A stretch of DNA of 64,000 bases, taken from the NCBI RefSeq assembly GCF_024666525.1, contig NZ_CP088294.1, positions 4,402,001 to 4,466,000 of the forward strand. Direction: 5' to 3'. The position numbers and the translations under genes were made by a program. Below are positions 38,454 to 47,701 of the stretch, in pieces. Position 1 is the first letter of the stretch, and the number at the start of each line of letters is the position of its first letter. Source of the DNA: Pseudomonas sp. J452. Lineage in GTDB: Bacteria; Pseudomonadota; Gammaproteobacteria; Pseudomonadales; Pseudomonadaceae. The notes beneath the pieces are model-generated. The model did no database searches and was not told where the DNA came from. It saw only the letters and a list, made by a program, of their open reading frames with translations.

Positions 38454-38465
38454 ATTCGCGCGAAT
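38454..38465. promoter_or_regulatory. 12-bp palindrome in the gyrA upstream region
   Basis: ATTCGCGCGAAT is a perfect palindrome 122 bases upstream of the gyrA start, in the 236-base gap after mtnA. Its position near the expected gyrA promoter suggests a regulatory role, but no protein can be named. Confidence 0.3.
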
Positions 38466-38568
38466 GAACGGCCATCTACAGGCCGTCCGGAAAACTGCCG
38501 GAGGTTACCACAATAGGCGCCGCAGACCTACCCCAGCGGGCAGGCCTGACAATGCGGGGGACGAGCTG

Positions 38569-39648
38569 TCAGTGCAGGCGCTTGCGGCACATCAGTTGCG
38601 CCATTTTCGCCGCATCGGGCCGCTCGACTATGCCTTTTTCGGTGACAATCACATCGATCAGGTCGGCCGGGGTGACATCGAACACCGGGTTGTAGGCATC
38701 GACATTGGCGGCAATCCGCTGACCGCCGACATCCAGCAGCTCGCGGCCGTCGCGCTCCTCGATGGGAATGTCCTCACCATCTTCCAGACCCATGTCGATG
38801 GTCGAACTGGGCGCCACCACCATGAAGCGCACGCCGTGGTGCATGGCGCAGACGGCCAGCTGGTAGGTGCCGATCTTGTTGGCCACATCACCATTGGCGG
38901 TAATGCGGTCGGCGCCGACTATGACCCAGGTGATGCCACGGGTCTTCATCAGATGCGCCGCAGCGGAATCCACATTCAGGGTGACCGGTACGCCCTCACC
39001 CTCCAACTCCCAGGCGGTCAGGCGCGAACCTTGCAGCCAGGGCCGGGTTTCGTCGGCATACACGCGCTCGACCAGACCATCCAGGTACGCGGCGCGAATC
39101 ACCCCCAGCGCGGTACCGAAACCGCCGGTGGCCAGGGCGCCGGTATTGCAGTGGGTGAGAATACTCTGCGGGCTGCCCTGGTGCTTGCGAATCAGCTCCA
39201 TGCCGAGCTGGGCCATGGTCAGATTGGCTTCGCGGTCGCTTTCCAGGATACCCAGCGCCTCCACCTCCAGCGCCAGCAGCGGGTCTTCCCCGGCTTTCAG
39301 GCGCTGCAGGCGTTCACGCATGCGCTCCAGAGCCCAGAACAGGTTGACCGCCGTCGGCCGGGAGTCGGCCAGCACGGTGAAATCCCCTTCCAGCTCCACC
39401 TGCCAGTCGGCATCGCCTTCGGCCAGACGCGCCCGCGCACCCAACACCAGGCCGAACGCTGCGGCAATACCGATGGCTGGCGCACCCCGCACCACCATCT
39501 GGCGAATGGCCTCGGCCACCCCGGCAGCGGAGTCATACACCAGCCAGGTTTCCTCGCGCGGCAGCAGACGCTGGTCGAGCAAGTGCAGCTTGCCATCTCG
39601 CCACTCAATGGCCTTTACCTTCTCAGCCGCCAGCAATTGCTCACGCAT
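38569..39648 (-). CDS. mtnA: S-Methyl-5-thioribose-1-phosphate isomerase
   Basis: A 359-residue eIF2B-like isomerase of the methionine salvage pathway, converting methylthioribose 1-phosphate to methylthioribulose 1-phosphate. Motifs: [36 protein letters not shown] (active Cys), [19 protein letters not shown] and [19 protein letters not shown] (catalytic Asp). The ATG at 39648 is preceded by GGGG; a GTG four codons earlier is less likely. It is divergent from the MTA deaminase, an upstream enzyme of the same pathway. Confidence 0.96.
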   Translation of the reverse strand: MREQLLAAEKVKAIEWRDGKLHLLDQRLLPREETWLVYDSAAGVAEAIRQMVVRGAPAIGIAAAFGLVLGARARLAEGDADWQVELEGDFTVLADSRPTAVNLFWALERMRERLQRLKAGEDPLLALEVEALGILESDREANLTMAQLGMELIRKHQGSPQSILTHCNTGALATGGFGTALGVIRAAYLDGLVERVYADETRPWLQGSRLTAWELEGEGVPVTLNVDSAAAHLMKTRGITWVIVGADRITANGDVANKIGTYQLAVCAMHHGVRFMVVAPSSTIDMGLEDGEDIPIEERDGRELLDVGGQRIAANVDAYNPVFDVTPADLIDVIVTEKGIVERPDAAKMAQLMCRKRLH

Positions 39649-39672
39649 GGCCCACCCCACTTGCAGAAACGA

Positions 39673-39720
39673 AAAGCGGCGGATTATAGCGAGCCGCCGC
39701 CGGTATCGCTCAGTTATACT
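39673..39720. promoter_or_regulatory. Divergent promoter region mtnA / MTA deaminase
   Basis: A consensus TATAAT on the minus strand (39673-39678) serves mtnA, and TATACT on the plus strand (39715-39720) serves the deaminase. Between them GCGGCGG...CCGCCGC (about 39667-39701) forms a dyad that overlaps the mtnA -10 box. -35 boxes are weak. Confidence 0.45.
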
Positions 39721-39753
39721 GCCGCCACCTTTTTAATGCCCGGATATCACACC

Positions 39754-41088
39754 ATGCCCGACCAGCGCGCGCCGCTCGACCTGCTGCTCCTGCCCACCTG
39801 GCTGGTGCCGGTCGAGCCTGCCGGGGTGGTGTTGCGCGAGCATGGGCTGGGCATCCGCGATGGCCGCATCGCCCTGATCGCGCCACACGCCGAAGCGCTC
39901 AAGCATCCGGCCAAGGAAGTGCGCGAGCTGCCGGGGCATCTGCTCACTCCCGGCCTGATCAACGCCCACGGCCATGCGGCGATGACCCTGTTCCGCGGCC
40001 TGGCCGATGACCTGCCGCTGATGAGCTGGCTGCAGGACCATATCTGGCCAGCCGAAGCCAAGTGGGTCGACGAGGAGTTCGTGCGCGATGGCACCGAACT
40101 GGCCATCGCCGAACAGCTCAAGGGCGGCATCACCTGCTTCTCCGACATGTACTTCTTCCCGGAAGTGGCCAGCGAGCTGGTGCACAAGAGCGGCATCCGC
40201 GCGCAGATGACCATTCCCGTGCTGGACTTCCCCACCCCTGGCGCACGCGACGCCGACGAGGCGCTGCGCAAGGGCCTCAAGCTGTTCGATGAACTCAAGC
40301 TGCACCCGCGGATCAAGATCGCCTTCGGCCCGCACGCGCCCTACTCGGTGAGCGACGACAAGCTGGAAAACGTACGCATGCTGGCCGAGGAGCTGGACGC
40401 CGGCATTCATATGCACGTGCATGAGACCGCCTTCGAGGTGCAACAGAGCCTGGAGCTGCATGGCGTGCGCCCGCTGCAGCGGCTGGCCAACCTCGGCCTG
40501 CTCGGCCCGCGATTCCAGGCCGTGCACATGACCCAGATCAGCGACGAAGACATCGCCCTGCTGGTAGAAAGTAACAGCAGCGTGATCCATTGCCCGGAGT
40601 CCAACCTCAAGCTGGCCAGCGGCTTCTGCCCGGTGGAAAAGCTCTGGCAAGCTGGCGTCAACGTCGCCATCGGCACCGACGGCGCGGCCAGCAACAACAA
40701 CCTCGACCTGCTCGGCGAAACCCGTACCGCCGCCCTGCTGGCCAAGGCCGTGGCCGGCAGCGCCACCGCCCTGGATGCCCACAGCGCGCTGCGCATGGCC
40801 ACCCTCAACGGTGCGCGCGCCCTCGGCCTGGATGAGCAGACCGGCTCACTGGAGCTGGGCAAACTGGCCGACCTGGTCGCCTTCGACCTCTCCGGCCTGG
40901 CCCAGCAACCGGTCTATGACCCGGTGTCGCAACTGATTTACGCCGGCAGCCGCAGCTGCGTGCAGCACCTGTGGGTCGGCGGCAAACAACTGCTCGACCA
41001 GGGCCGCCTGAGCCGCCTGGACGAAGACCGCATCATCGCCAATGCCCGCGCCTGGGGCGCGCGCATTGCTGACAAGCATTCGATTTGA
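39754..41088 (+). CDS. mtaD: Methylthioadenosine/S-adenosylhomocysteine deaminase-type amidohydrolase
   Basis: A 444-residue TRZ/ATZ-family amidohydrolase. The metal site has [35 protein letters not shown] and [17 protein letters not shown] with the usual His and Asp ligands. Its nearest well-studied relatives deaminate 5'-methylthioadenosine and adenosine; the P. aeruginosa gene at the same place is, as I recall, an MTA deaminase. That fits the neighbouring mtnA: MTA to methylthioinosine, then by a phosphorylase to methylthioribose 1-phosphate. The ATG at 39754 is chosen; one six codons upstream is in frame. Confidence 0.9.
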   Translation: MPDQRAPLDLLLLPTWLVPVEPAGVVLREHGLGIRDGRIALIAPHAEALKHPAKEVRELPGHLLTPGLINAHGHAAMTLFRGLADDLPLMSWLQDHIWPAEAKWVDEEFVRDGTELAIAEQLKGGITCFSDMYFFPEVASELVHKSGIRAQMTIPVLDFPTPGARDADEALRKGLKLFDELKLHPRIKIAFGPHAPYSVSDDKLENVRMLAEELDAGIHMHVHETAFEVQQSLELHGVRPLQRLANLGLLGPRFQAVHMTQISDEDIALLVESNSSVIHCPESNLKLASGFCPVEKLWQAGVNVAIGTDGAASNNNLDLLGETRTAALLAKAVAGSATALDAHSALRMATLNGARALGLDEQTGSLELGKLADLVAFDLSGLAQQPVYDPVSQLIYAGSRSCVQHLWVGGKQLLDQGRLSRLDEDRIIANARAWGARIADKHSI

Positions 41089-41099
41089 AGGAAAGCCCC

Positions 41100-41798
41100 A
41101 TGAGCAACGTCGACCACGCCGAAATCGCCAAATTCGAAGCCCTCGCCCACCGCTGGTGGGACCGCGAGAGCGAGTTCAAGCCACTGCACGATATCAACCC
41201 ATTGCGGGTCAACTGGATCGACGAGCGTGTCGGCCTGGCTGGCAAGAAGGTGCTCGACGTCGGCTGCGGCGGCGGCATCCTCAGCGAATCCATGGCCCAG
41301 CGGGGAGCAACGGTCATGGGCATCGATATGGGCGAAGCGCCGCTGGCCGTGGCCCAGCTGCACCAGCTGGAGTCCGGGGTGAACGTCGAATACCGGCAGA
41401 TCACCGCCGAAGCCCTGGCCGAGGAAATGCCCGGTCAATTCGATGTGGTCACCTGCCTGGAAATGCTCGAGCACGTACCGGACCCGTCCTCGGTGATCCG
41501 CGCCTGCTACCGCATGGTCAAGCCCGGCGGCCAGGTGTTCTTCTCCACCATCAACCGCAACCCCAAGGCCTACCTGTTCGCCGTGGTCGGCGCCGAATAC
41601 CTGCTGCGCCTGCTGCCACGCGGCACCCATGACTTCAAGAAGTTCATCCGCCCCTCCGAACTGGGCGCCTGGAGCCGCGCCGCCGGCCTGACCGTCAAGG
41701 ACATCATCGGCCTGACCTACAACCCGCTGACCAAGCACTACAAGCTGGCCAGCGACGTGGACGTCAACTACATGATCCAGACCCTGCGCGAGGAGTAA
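41100..41798 (+). CDS. ubiG: Ubiquinone biosynthesis O-methyltransferase
   Basis: A 232-residue SAM-dependent methyltransferase that carries out both O-methylations of ubiquinone synthesis. The SAM motif is [20 protein letters not shown], and [34 protein letters not shown] and [16 protein letters not shown] are UbiG-specific. The ATG at 41100 follows AAGGA. It starts 11 bases after the deaminase gene and 5 bases before mupP. Confidence 0.97.
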   Translation: MSNVDHAEIAKFEALAHRWWDRESEFKPLHDINPLRVNWIDERVGLAGKKVLDVGCGGGILSESMAQRGATVMGIDMGEAPLAVAQLHQLESGVNVEYRQITAEALAEEMPGQFDVVTCLEMLEHVPDPSSVIRACYRMVKPGGQVFFSTINRNPKAYLFAVVGAEYLLRLLPRGTHDFKKFIRPSELGAWSRAAGLTVKDIIGLTYNPLTKHYKLASDVDVNYMIQTLREE

Positions 41799-41803
41799 GG
41801 CGC

Positions 41804-42475
41804 ATGCGCTTGCGAGCCGTACTCTTCGACATGGACGGAACCCTGCTGGACACCGCCCCGGACTTCATCGCCGCGTGCCAGGCCATGCTCAAGGCGCGCG
41901 ACCTGCCGGCCGTGGACGACCAATTGATCCGCGACCAGATCTCCGGCGGCGCCCGCGCCATGGTGGCCGCCACCTTTGCCATGGACATCCAGGCCGAAGG
42001 TTTCGAGGCCCTGCGCCTGGAGTTCCTCGAACGCTACCAGCAGCACTGCGCCGTACTCAGCCGGCCGTTCGCCGGCATGCCCGAACTGCTTGCCGATATC
42101 GAGCAGGCCAAGCTGATCTGGGGCGTGGCGACCAACAAGCCCGTGTGCTTCGCCGAACCGATCATGCAGCAGCTGGGCCTGGCCGAGCGCTCGGCAGTGC
42201 TGGTCTGCCCGGATCACGTCAGCCGCAGCAAGCCGGACCCGGAAATGCTCCTGCTGGCCTGCCAGAAGATCGGCGTACAGCCCGGTGAAGTGCTGTTCGT
42301 CGGTGACGACGCGCGCGACATCGAAGCCGGCCGCGCCGCTGGCTGCAAGACCGCCGCAGTCACCTATGGCTACATCCACCCGGACGACAACCCGCGCCAC
42401 TGGGGGGCCGACGTGGTAGTGGAGCATCCCCTGGAATTGCGCGGCGTGCTCGACCGCGCCCTGTGCAGCTGCTGA
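41804..42475 (+). CDS. mupP: N-Acetylmuramic acid 6-phosphate phosphatase (HAD family)
   Basis: A 223-residue HAD phosphatase. The nucleophile motif is [16 protein letters not shown], motif II lies in WGVATNKPV, the Lys in [10 protein letters not shown], and motif IV in [18 protein letters not shown]. Formerly labelled phosphoglycolate phosphatase, the Pseudomonas gene between ubiG and a yciK-type SDR is MupP, which dephosphorylates MurNAc 6-phosphate in peptidoglycan recycling. The assignment to MupP rests on gene order. Confidence 0.9.
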   Translation: MRLRAVLFDMDGTLLDTAPDFIAACQAMLKARDLPAVDDQLIRDQISGGARAMVAATFAMDIQAEGFEALRLEFLERYQQHCAVLSRPFAGMPELLADIEQAKLIWGVATNKPVCFAEPIMQQLGLAERSAVLVCPDHVSRSKPDPEMLLLACQKIGVQPGEVLFVGDDARDIEAGRAAGCKTAAVTYGYIHPDDNPRHWGADVVVEHPLELRGVLDRALCSC

Positions 42476-42524
42476 ACGTCGCATCCACGACCGTTCGGCC
42501 ACACTTATTTAGAGAGACTTCCGC

Positions 42525-43265
42525 ATGTTTGACTACCAAGCCCGCCCCGACCTGCTGCAAGGCCGGGTGATTCTGGTCACCGGTGCCGGCCGCGGTATCG
42601 GCGCCGCTGCCGCCAAGACCTTCGCCGCCCATGGCGCCACCGTATTGCTGCTGGGCAAGACCGAAGCCAACCTGACCGCGGTGTACGACGAGATCGAAGC
42701 CGCCGGCCACCCGCAACCGGCGGTGATCCCGTTCAACCTGGAAACCGCCCTGCCGCACCAGTACGACGAACTGGCCGCGATGCTGGAAAGCGAGTTCGGC
42801 AAGATCGACGGCCTGCTGCACAACGCCGCCATCATCGGCCCACGCACGCCGCTGGAGCAGCTATCCGGTGACAACTTCATGCGCGTCATGCAGGTCAACG
42901 TCAACGCCATGTTCATGCTCACCAGCACCCTGCTGCCGTTGCTCAAACTGTCGGATGACGCCTCGGTGCTGTTCACCTCCAGCAGCGTCGGACGCAAGGG
43001 CCGCGCTTACTGGGGCGCCTATGCGGTGTCCAAATTCGCCACCGAAGGCCTGATGCAGACCCTGGCTGACGAAGTCGACGGCATCAGCAACGTGCGCGCC
43101 AACAGCATCAACCCCGGCGCCACCCGCACCAGCATGCGCGCCCAGGCCTACCCGGGGGAAAACCCGGCGAACAACCCCGAGCCTGAAGCCATCATGCCGG
43201 CCTATCTGTACCTGATGGGCCCGGACAGCAAAGGCGTCAATGGTCAGGCTTTCGACGCGCAGTAA
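42525..43265 (+). CDS. YciK family short-chain dehydrogenase
   Basis: A 246-residue classical SDR. The cofactor motif is VTGAGRGIGAAAAKTFAAHG, the NNAG-like motif HNAAIIGPRTP, and the active site Tyr-x-x-x-Lys lies in WGAYAVSKFATEGL with the Ser in FTSSSVG. The start MFDYQARPDLLQGRVILVTG is characteristic of YciK. Its substrate is not known. It follows mupP by 49 bases. Confidence 0.92.
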   Translation: MFDYQARPDLLQGRVILVTGAGRGIGAAAAKTFAAHGATVLLLGKTEANLTAVYDEIEAAGHPQPAVIPFNLETALPHQYDELAAMLESEFGKIDGLLHNAAIIGPRTPLEQLSGDNFMRVMQVNVNAMFMLTSTLLPLLKLSDDASVLFTSSSVGRKGRAYWGAYAVSKFATEGLMQTLADEVDGISNVRANSINPGATRTSMRAQAYPGENPANNPEPEAIMPAYLYLMGPDSKGVNGQAFDAQ

Positions 43266-43413
43266 CACTGCAACAGTGCCGCCGGTTTTCCGGCGGCAAC
43301 CTTCCGTGACCGGCATCACATTGCCACCATCACCGCCAAACAACCGGCAACGGCTTGCCGCAAGACCGCAAATAATTCAGCTAAACCAATGAAATAAAAC
43401 AACTTTATTGAAT

Positions 43414-43429
43414 TGGCATGGAACTCGCT
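43414..43429 (+). promoter_or_regulatory. Candidate sigma-54 promoter of the diguanylate cyclase gene
   Basis: TGGCATGGAACTCGCT: TGGCATG fits the -24 element, and GC stands exactly 12 bases after GG, as RpoN requires. Only one base of the -12 element departs from TTGC. The expected start is near 43440, 33 bases before the ATG. The 40 bases upstream are A+T-rich, as at promoters with bent DNA or IHF sites. Inferred. Confidence 0.45.
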
Positions 43430-43472
43430 ATAGCTCACCCATCACAGCGCCCAGCGCCAGAGGTTGAGTTCC

Positions 43473-44399
43473 ATGGCTCCGCACAATCAGTCCAACACCA
43501 TCGATTTCGACGCCGCCAAGCTGCAACGCCTCGGCTATGCCCGTGCGGCACAGCAGGTTCTGAAGCCGGTCAGCCTGGCGCAACTGCGCCAGCAACTGGG
43601 CATGCAGCTGCAGACCTCGCTGGAAGTCGACCGCATCCTCGAACTGTTCTTCCGTGAAGTGCAGCGCCTGGTGCCGCTGGGCGCACTGAGCTACCAACTG
43701 GCCTCCTGCGACCTGCGCCTGGAACTGGGCGAACGCGCCAACCACTCGGCCGGCTACCGCCTCAGCCACGAGGGCGAGTACCTCGGTGAACTGGTATTCC
43801 GCCGCAACCAGCGCTTCAGCGAAGACGAGCTGGGCCAGCTGGAATCGCTGCTGGCCAGCCTGCTGTTCCCGCTGCGCAACGCCCTGCTCTACCGCGCCGC
43901 CCTGCAGACCGCCTTGCGCGACCCGTTGACCGACACCGGCAACCGCATCGCCATGAACCAGGCCCTGCAACGCGAGATCGACCTGGCGCGACGCAACCTG
44001 CAACCGCTGTCGGTACTGATGCTGGACATCGACCACTTCAAGCGGATCAACGACAGCCACGGCCACATCACCGGCGACGAAGTGCTCAAGGCCGTGGCCG
44101 GCGCCCTGAAGAACAGCCTGCGCAACATCGACATGGTGTTCCGCTACGGCGGCGAGGAATTCATGGTGCTGCTCTCCAACACCAACCGCGAAGCCGCCGC
44201 CATGGTCGGCGAGCGCCTGCGCATGGCGATACTGGAGCTGCAATACCTGGTGGAAAACCGCGCCATCGACCTGACCATCAGTATCGGCTGCGCCACCCTG
44301 CTGGCAGGTGAGTCGGTCGACAGCCTGCAACGCCGCGCCGACAACGCGCTGTATGTGTCCAAGCGCGAGGGGCGTAATCGCCTGTCCATGGCAGGATAA
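43473..44399 (+). CDS. Diguanylate cyclase (GGDEF domain)
   Basis: A 308-residue cytoplasmic protein that should make cyclic di-GMP. An N-terminal GAF-like domain (residues about 30-140) is followed by a GGDEF domain (about 150-305) with the signature MVFRYGGEEFMVLLSN. The inhibitory-site motif RxxD (RNID) stands five residues before GGEEF, so product inhibition is expected. LMLDIDHFKRINDSHGHITG is the usual metal/nucleotide region. The ATG at 43473 is preceded by AGAGG. No EAL domain. Confidence 0.94.
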   Translation: MAPHNQSNTIDFDAAKLQRLGYARAAQQVLKPVSLAQLRQQLGMQLQTSLEVDRILELFFREVQRLVPLGALSYQLASCDLRLELGERANHSAGYRLSHEGEYLGELVFRRNQRFSEDELGQLESLLASLLFPLRNALLYRAALQTALRDPLTDTGNRIAMNQALQREIDLARRNLQPLSVLMLDIDHFKRINDSHGHITGDEVLKAVAGALKNSLRNIDMVFRYGGEEFMVLLSNTNREAAAMVGERLRMAILELQYLVENRAIDLTISIGCATLLAGESVDSLQRRADNALYVSKREGRNRLSMAG

Positions 44400-44452
44400 T
44401 GCCTACTGCGCTTGCTCATGCTGCGCTCGCTACGGCTTTCCGACACCGCATA

Positions 44453-44480
44453 AAAAAGGGGCTCCGCAGAGCCCCTTTTT
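44453..44480. terminator. Bidirectional terminator between the cyclase and rluB
   Basis: AAAAAGGGGCTC and GAGCCCCTTTTT form a perfect 12-bp stem with a CGCA loop and T-runs on both strands, placed between the two convergent genes. Confidence 0.92.
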
Positions 44481-44493
44481 TATTTGCCTAGAT

Positions 44494-45690
44494 TCAGCGC
44501 TTGCGGCCAAAACCCGGACGCTGCCCATCGCCACTCGGGCGTGGCTTGCGTGCCGGACGCTCGCTCGACTCGTTGGCCGGGCGCGGCGTGCGCTTCTTGT
44601 TCACGTCTGCCGGACGCTCGGCCACCGCCGAACCACGCCCACCTTCACGCCGCTCACCGGAGTCCTTGCGTGGCGCACGTGGCGCGCGCGACTGCTCGCC
44701 ACCCTCTTTGCGCGGGCCGCGCGGAGCACGTTCAGCACTTTCGCCACGCGGTGCGCGGGCCGGGCGCGGAGCATCGGCGCCGGCACTGAGATCCAGCGAC
44801 GGACGCAGCACGCGCTTGGGCCGCTCGCCCTTGCCCAGCGGACGGGCCGATTTGCGCTGCAGGCGGTCGAGCTTGTCGCGCATCTTCTCTTTCATGGCGG
44901 GCAGCGCCACCGATTGCAGGCCGACTTCCTCGCTGAGGATGTCGATCTCGCGCTGGGTCAGTTCGCGCCAGCGGCCCATGGGCAGGTCGGAGGTCATGAA
45001 CACCGGGCCGAAACGCACGCGTTTCAGGCGGCTGACCACCAGGCCCTGGGACTCCCACAGGCGGCGCACTTCACGGTTGCGCCCTTCCATCACCACGCAG
45101 TGATACCAGTGGTTGAAACCGTCGCCGCGCGGCGCTTCCTTGATGTCGGTGAACTTGGCCGGGCCGTCTTCCAGCATCACGCCGGCCTTGAGCTGTTCGA
45201 TCATCTCGTCGGTGACTTCGCCACGCACACGCACCGCGTATTCGCGGTCCATCTCGTAGGAGGGGTGCATCAGGCGGTTGGCCAGCTCACCGTCGGTGGT
45301 GAACATCAGCAGGCCGGTGGTATTGATGTCGAGACGACCGATATTGATCCAGCGCCCTTCTTTCGGTCGTGGCAGGCGATCAAATACGGTGGGGCGGCCT
45401 TCCGGGTCGTCGCGGGTGCAGATCTCGCCTTCCGGCTTGTTGTAGATCAGCACGCGGCGCACGCTTTCCGCCATTTCTTCGCGTTTCAGCAGATGGCCGT
45501 CAACGCTGATGGCGTCGTGCAGATCGACGCGCGCACCGAGGGTGGCGATCACGCCATTGACCTTGACCCGGCCCTGGCTGATCCACTGCTCGATATCGCG
45601 ACGGGAACCTTGACCCATGCGGGCCAGGACTTTCTGCAGCTTCTCGCCGCTGGGGCGGACTTGTTCGCTGTCGACTTCGTGTTCACTCAT
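44494..45690 (-). CDS. rluB: 23S rRNA pseudouridine 2605 synthase
   Basis: A 398-residue RsuA/RluB-family enzyme. An S4 RNA-binding domain (residues about 16-60: LQKVLARMGQGSRRDIEQWI) precedes the catalytic domain with Asp121 in NIGRLDINTTGLLMF. Residues about 280-398 form a low-complexity basic tail rich in Arg, Pro, Gly and Lys (APRGPRKEGG, APRAPRKDSG and similar), about 100 residues longer than the E. coli core enzyme; such tails are usual in RluB and may bind RNA. The ATG at 45690 follows GGGAGG. Confidence 0.95.
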   Translation of the reverse strand: MSEHEVDSEQVRPSGEKLQKVLARMGQGSRRDIEQWISQGRVKVNGVIATLGARVDLHDAISVDGHLLKREEMAESVRRVLIYNKPEGEICTRDDPEGRPTVFDRLPRPKEGRWINIGRLDINTTGLLMFTTDGELANRLMHPSYEMDREYAVRVRGEVTDEMIEQLKAGVMLEDGPAKFTDIKEAPRGDGFNHWYHCVVMEGRNREVRRLWESQGLVVSRLKRVRFGPVFMTSDLPMGRWRELTQREIDILSEEVGLQSVALPAMKEKMRDKLDRLQRKSARPLGKGERPKRVLRPSLDLSAGADAPRPARAPRGESAERAPRGPRKEGGEQSRAPRAPRKDSGERREGGRGSAVAERPADVNKKRTPRPANESSERPARKPRPSGDGQRPGFGRKR

Positions 45691-45813
45691 GCTCGGCACC
45701 TCCCGGTGTATTCAGTGATGAGGACGACGCCCGCTCGAATCGAGCCAGCGCCAAAAGGGGTCGCGCATCATACGCGGATAGTTACCCGGACGCACGGGCA
45801 GACTATAGACCGC

Positions 45814-45999
45814 CTAGCGGGATTTGCCCCGCCCCTTGGTCTTGAGCACCCGCAGGCGCTGGGCGGCTTCTACCAACACGACCCTGCGTTCAGCCTTGTC
45901 GAGCTTCTTCCAGGCCTTGATCTCGCGCTTGCTGCGCCCGCAACCGAGACAAATCTCATCGGCGAACTTGCAGATATCGATGCAGGGATTCTTGCTCAT
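45814..45999 (-). CDS. DUF1289 small cysteine-rich protein
   Basis: A 61-residue basic protein. The cluster PCIDICKFADEICLGCGRSK holds four cysteines (C-x3-C-x7-C-x2-C), the DUF1289 signature, followed by W-K-x-L and an Arg/Lys-rich tail. Function unknown; a metal or Fe-S cluster is likely from the spacing. It lies between rluB and scpB, where P. aeruginosa, as I recall, has the glucose catabolism cluster. Confidence 0.88.
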   Translation of the reverse strand: MSKNPCIDICKFADEICLGCGRSKREIKAWKKLDKAERRVVLVEAAQRLRVLKTKGRGKSR

Positions 46000-46090
46000 G
46001 CCGGCAACCTGTATAGGGAAAGCCCGGCCAGCATAAAGGCGTGGATCACAGCGGCAGGATTGAACGTCTCAATCCTGCCGATGGAGTATT

Positions 46091-46888
46091 TCAATGCAGG
46101 GGATCCTTGGCATCCAGGTCGACCAGCGACTCGTCGGCAGTCTCGGATTCAGCTTCGATCTCATCGTCCAGGGCCAGGTCGTCGAAGTCGGTCTTCAACC
46201 CCTGCTCCATGGTATCCAGCTCGGCCAGCAGGCTACGGAAGCTGGTTTCGTCGCGCGGCTCGGCCGCTTCTTCTGCGCCAGCGGCATCGGCACGCGCCTG
46301 CAGACCAGCCGGCACCGGCAAGTCGTCTTCCAGCGCCAGCATCGGCTCAGGCTCCAGCTCGCGCAGCTCGGCCAGGGTCGGCAATTCGTCGAGGTTCTTC
46401 AGGTTGAAGTGGTCGAGGAACTGCCGGGTGGTGGCCAGCATCGCCGGCTTGCCGGGCACGTCACGATGGCCGACCACGCGAATCCACTCGCGCTCCAGCA
46501 GGGTTTTGACGATCTGGCTGTTGACCGCCACGCCACGGATATCCTCGATCTCGCCACGGGTGATCGGCTGGCGGTAGGCGATCAGCGCCAGGGTTTCGAG
46601 CATGGCCCGCGAATAGCGCTGCGGCCGCTCTTCCCACAGACGGCCGACCCAGGGCGCAAACTTCTCGCGCACCTGCAGGCGATAGCCGGAGGCGACTTCC
46701 TTCAGCTCGAAGGCCCGCCCCTGGCAGGAGGCGGCGAGAATGCTCAGGGCATCGCGGATGGTCGCCAGCTCCGGGCGCTCGGCTTCGTCGAACAGCTCGC
46801 AGATGCGCTCCAGCGATTGCGGTTTGCCGGAGGCCAGGAGAAATGCTTCCAGCAGGCTGGCCAGCTCTTGGGGGTCGCTCAGATTCAT
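46091..46888 (-). CDS. scpB: SMC-ScpAB complex subunit ScpB
   Basis: A 265-residue winged-helix protein that dimerises and joins ScpA in the condensin complex for chromosome segregation. ETLALIAYRQPITRGEIEDI, followed by RGVAVNSQIVKTLLEREWIR, is the ScpB core. A C-terminal tail of about 75 residues is acidic. It follows scpA directly (stop of scpA and start of scpB are adjacent). Confidence 0.95.
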   Translation of the reverse strand: MNLSDPQELASLLEAFLLASGKPQSLERICELFDEAERPELATIRDALSILAASCQGRAFELKEVASGYRLQVREKFAPWVGRLWEERPQRYSRAMLETLALIAYRQPITRGEIEDIRGVAVNSQIVKTLLEREWIRVVGHRDVPGKPAMLATTRQFLDHFNLKNLDELPTLAELRELEPEPMLALEDDLPVPAGLQARADAAGAEEAAEPRDETSFRSLLAELDTMEQGLKTDFDDLALDDEIEAESETADESLVDLDAKDPLH

Positions 46889-47701
46889 CTATTCGGCTCG
46901 GGCACGCACGTGGATGGGCGCAAAGGCTTCATTCTGCACCAGCTCTACCAATTGCTCCTTGATCAGTTCCAGCACCGCCATAAAGGTCACCACCACGCCG
47001 AGGCGCCCCTCCTCCACCGCAAACAGCTCGACGAACGGCACAAAAGCGCCGCCCTTGAGGCGCTCCAGCACCTCGCTCATGCGTTCGCGGGTGGACAGCA
47101 CCTCACGGGTGATCTGGTGGCTCTCGAACATGTCGCCCCGCCGTAGCACTTCGGCCATGGACAGCAGCAGCTCTTCCAGGCTGACGTCCGGCAACAGCTT
47201 GCGCGCCCGCGCCTCGGGGGCGTCGAGCTTGGGCACGGTGAGGTCGCGACCGACCCGCGGCAACTCGTCCAGACCTTCGGCAGCGGCCTTGTAGCGTTCG
47301 TATTCCTGCAGGCGACGGATCAGTTCGGCGCGTGGGTCGTCTTCCTCGTCTTCGACTTCGCTGGAGCGCGGCAGCAGCATGCGCGACTTGATCTCGGCGA
47401 GCATGGCAGCCATCACCAGGTACTCGGCGGCCAGTTCCAGGCGCACCGACTGCATCAGCTCGACATAGCCCATGTACTGCTTGGTGATCTCGGCCACCGG
47501 GATATCGAGGATGTCGATGTTCTGTTTGCGGATCAGGTACAGCAGCAGGTCGAGCGGGCCTTCGAAAGCCTCAAGGAAGACTTCCAGGGCATCCGGTGGG
47601 ATATACAGATCGAGCGGCAGCTCGGTAACGGCCTGGCCGTAGACCAGTGCAAACGGTAGTTCCTGCTGGGCGCCGGCCTGCACATCGACGGCCTCACTCA
47701 C
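46889..47701 (-). CDS. scpA: SMC-ScpAB complex kleisin subunit ScpA
   Basis: A 270-residue kleisin that bridges SMC heads. The N-terminal helix region FEGPLDLLLYLIRKQNIDIL and the C-terminal winged helix are family marks. GTG at 47701 is the start: it follows AGGAGG by seven bases and overlaps the upstream stop as GTGA. An in-frame start 12 codons upstream is not needed. Partner scpB follows immediately. Confidence 0.95.
   Translation of the reverse strand: MSEAVDVQAGAQQELPFALVYGQAVTELPLDLYIPPDALEVFLEAFEGPLDLLLYLIRKQNIDILDIPVAEITKQYMGYVELMQSVRLELAAEYLVMAAMLAEIKSRMLLPRSSEVEDEEDDPRAELIRRLQEYERYKAAAEGLDELPRVGRDLTVPKLDAPEARARKLLPDVSLEELLLSMAEVLRRGDMFESHQITREVLSTRERMSEVLERLKGGAFVPFVELFAVEEGRLGVVVTFMAVLELIKEQLVELVQNEAFAPIHVRARAE

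Noticed and set aside
38464..39753. In-frame upstream extension of the MTA deaminase to 874 codons
   Set aside because: The extension is antisense to mtnA, which has full family motifs; the deaminase family starts at MPDQRAP (39754).
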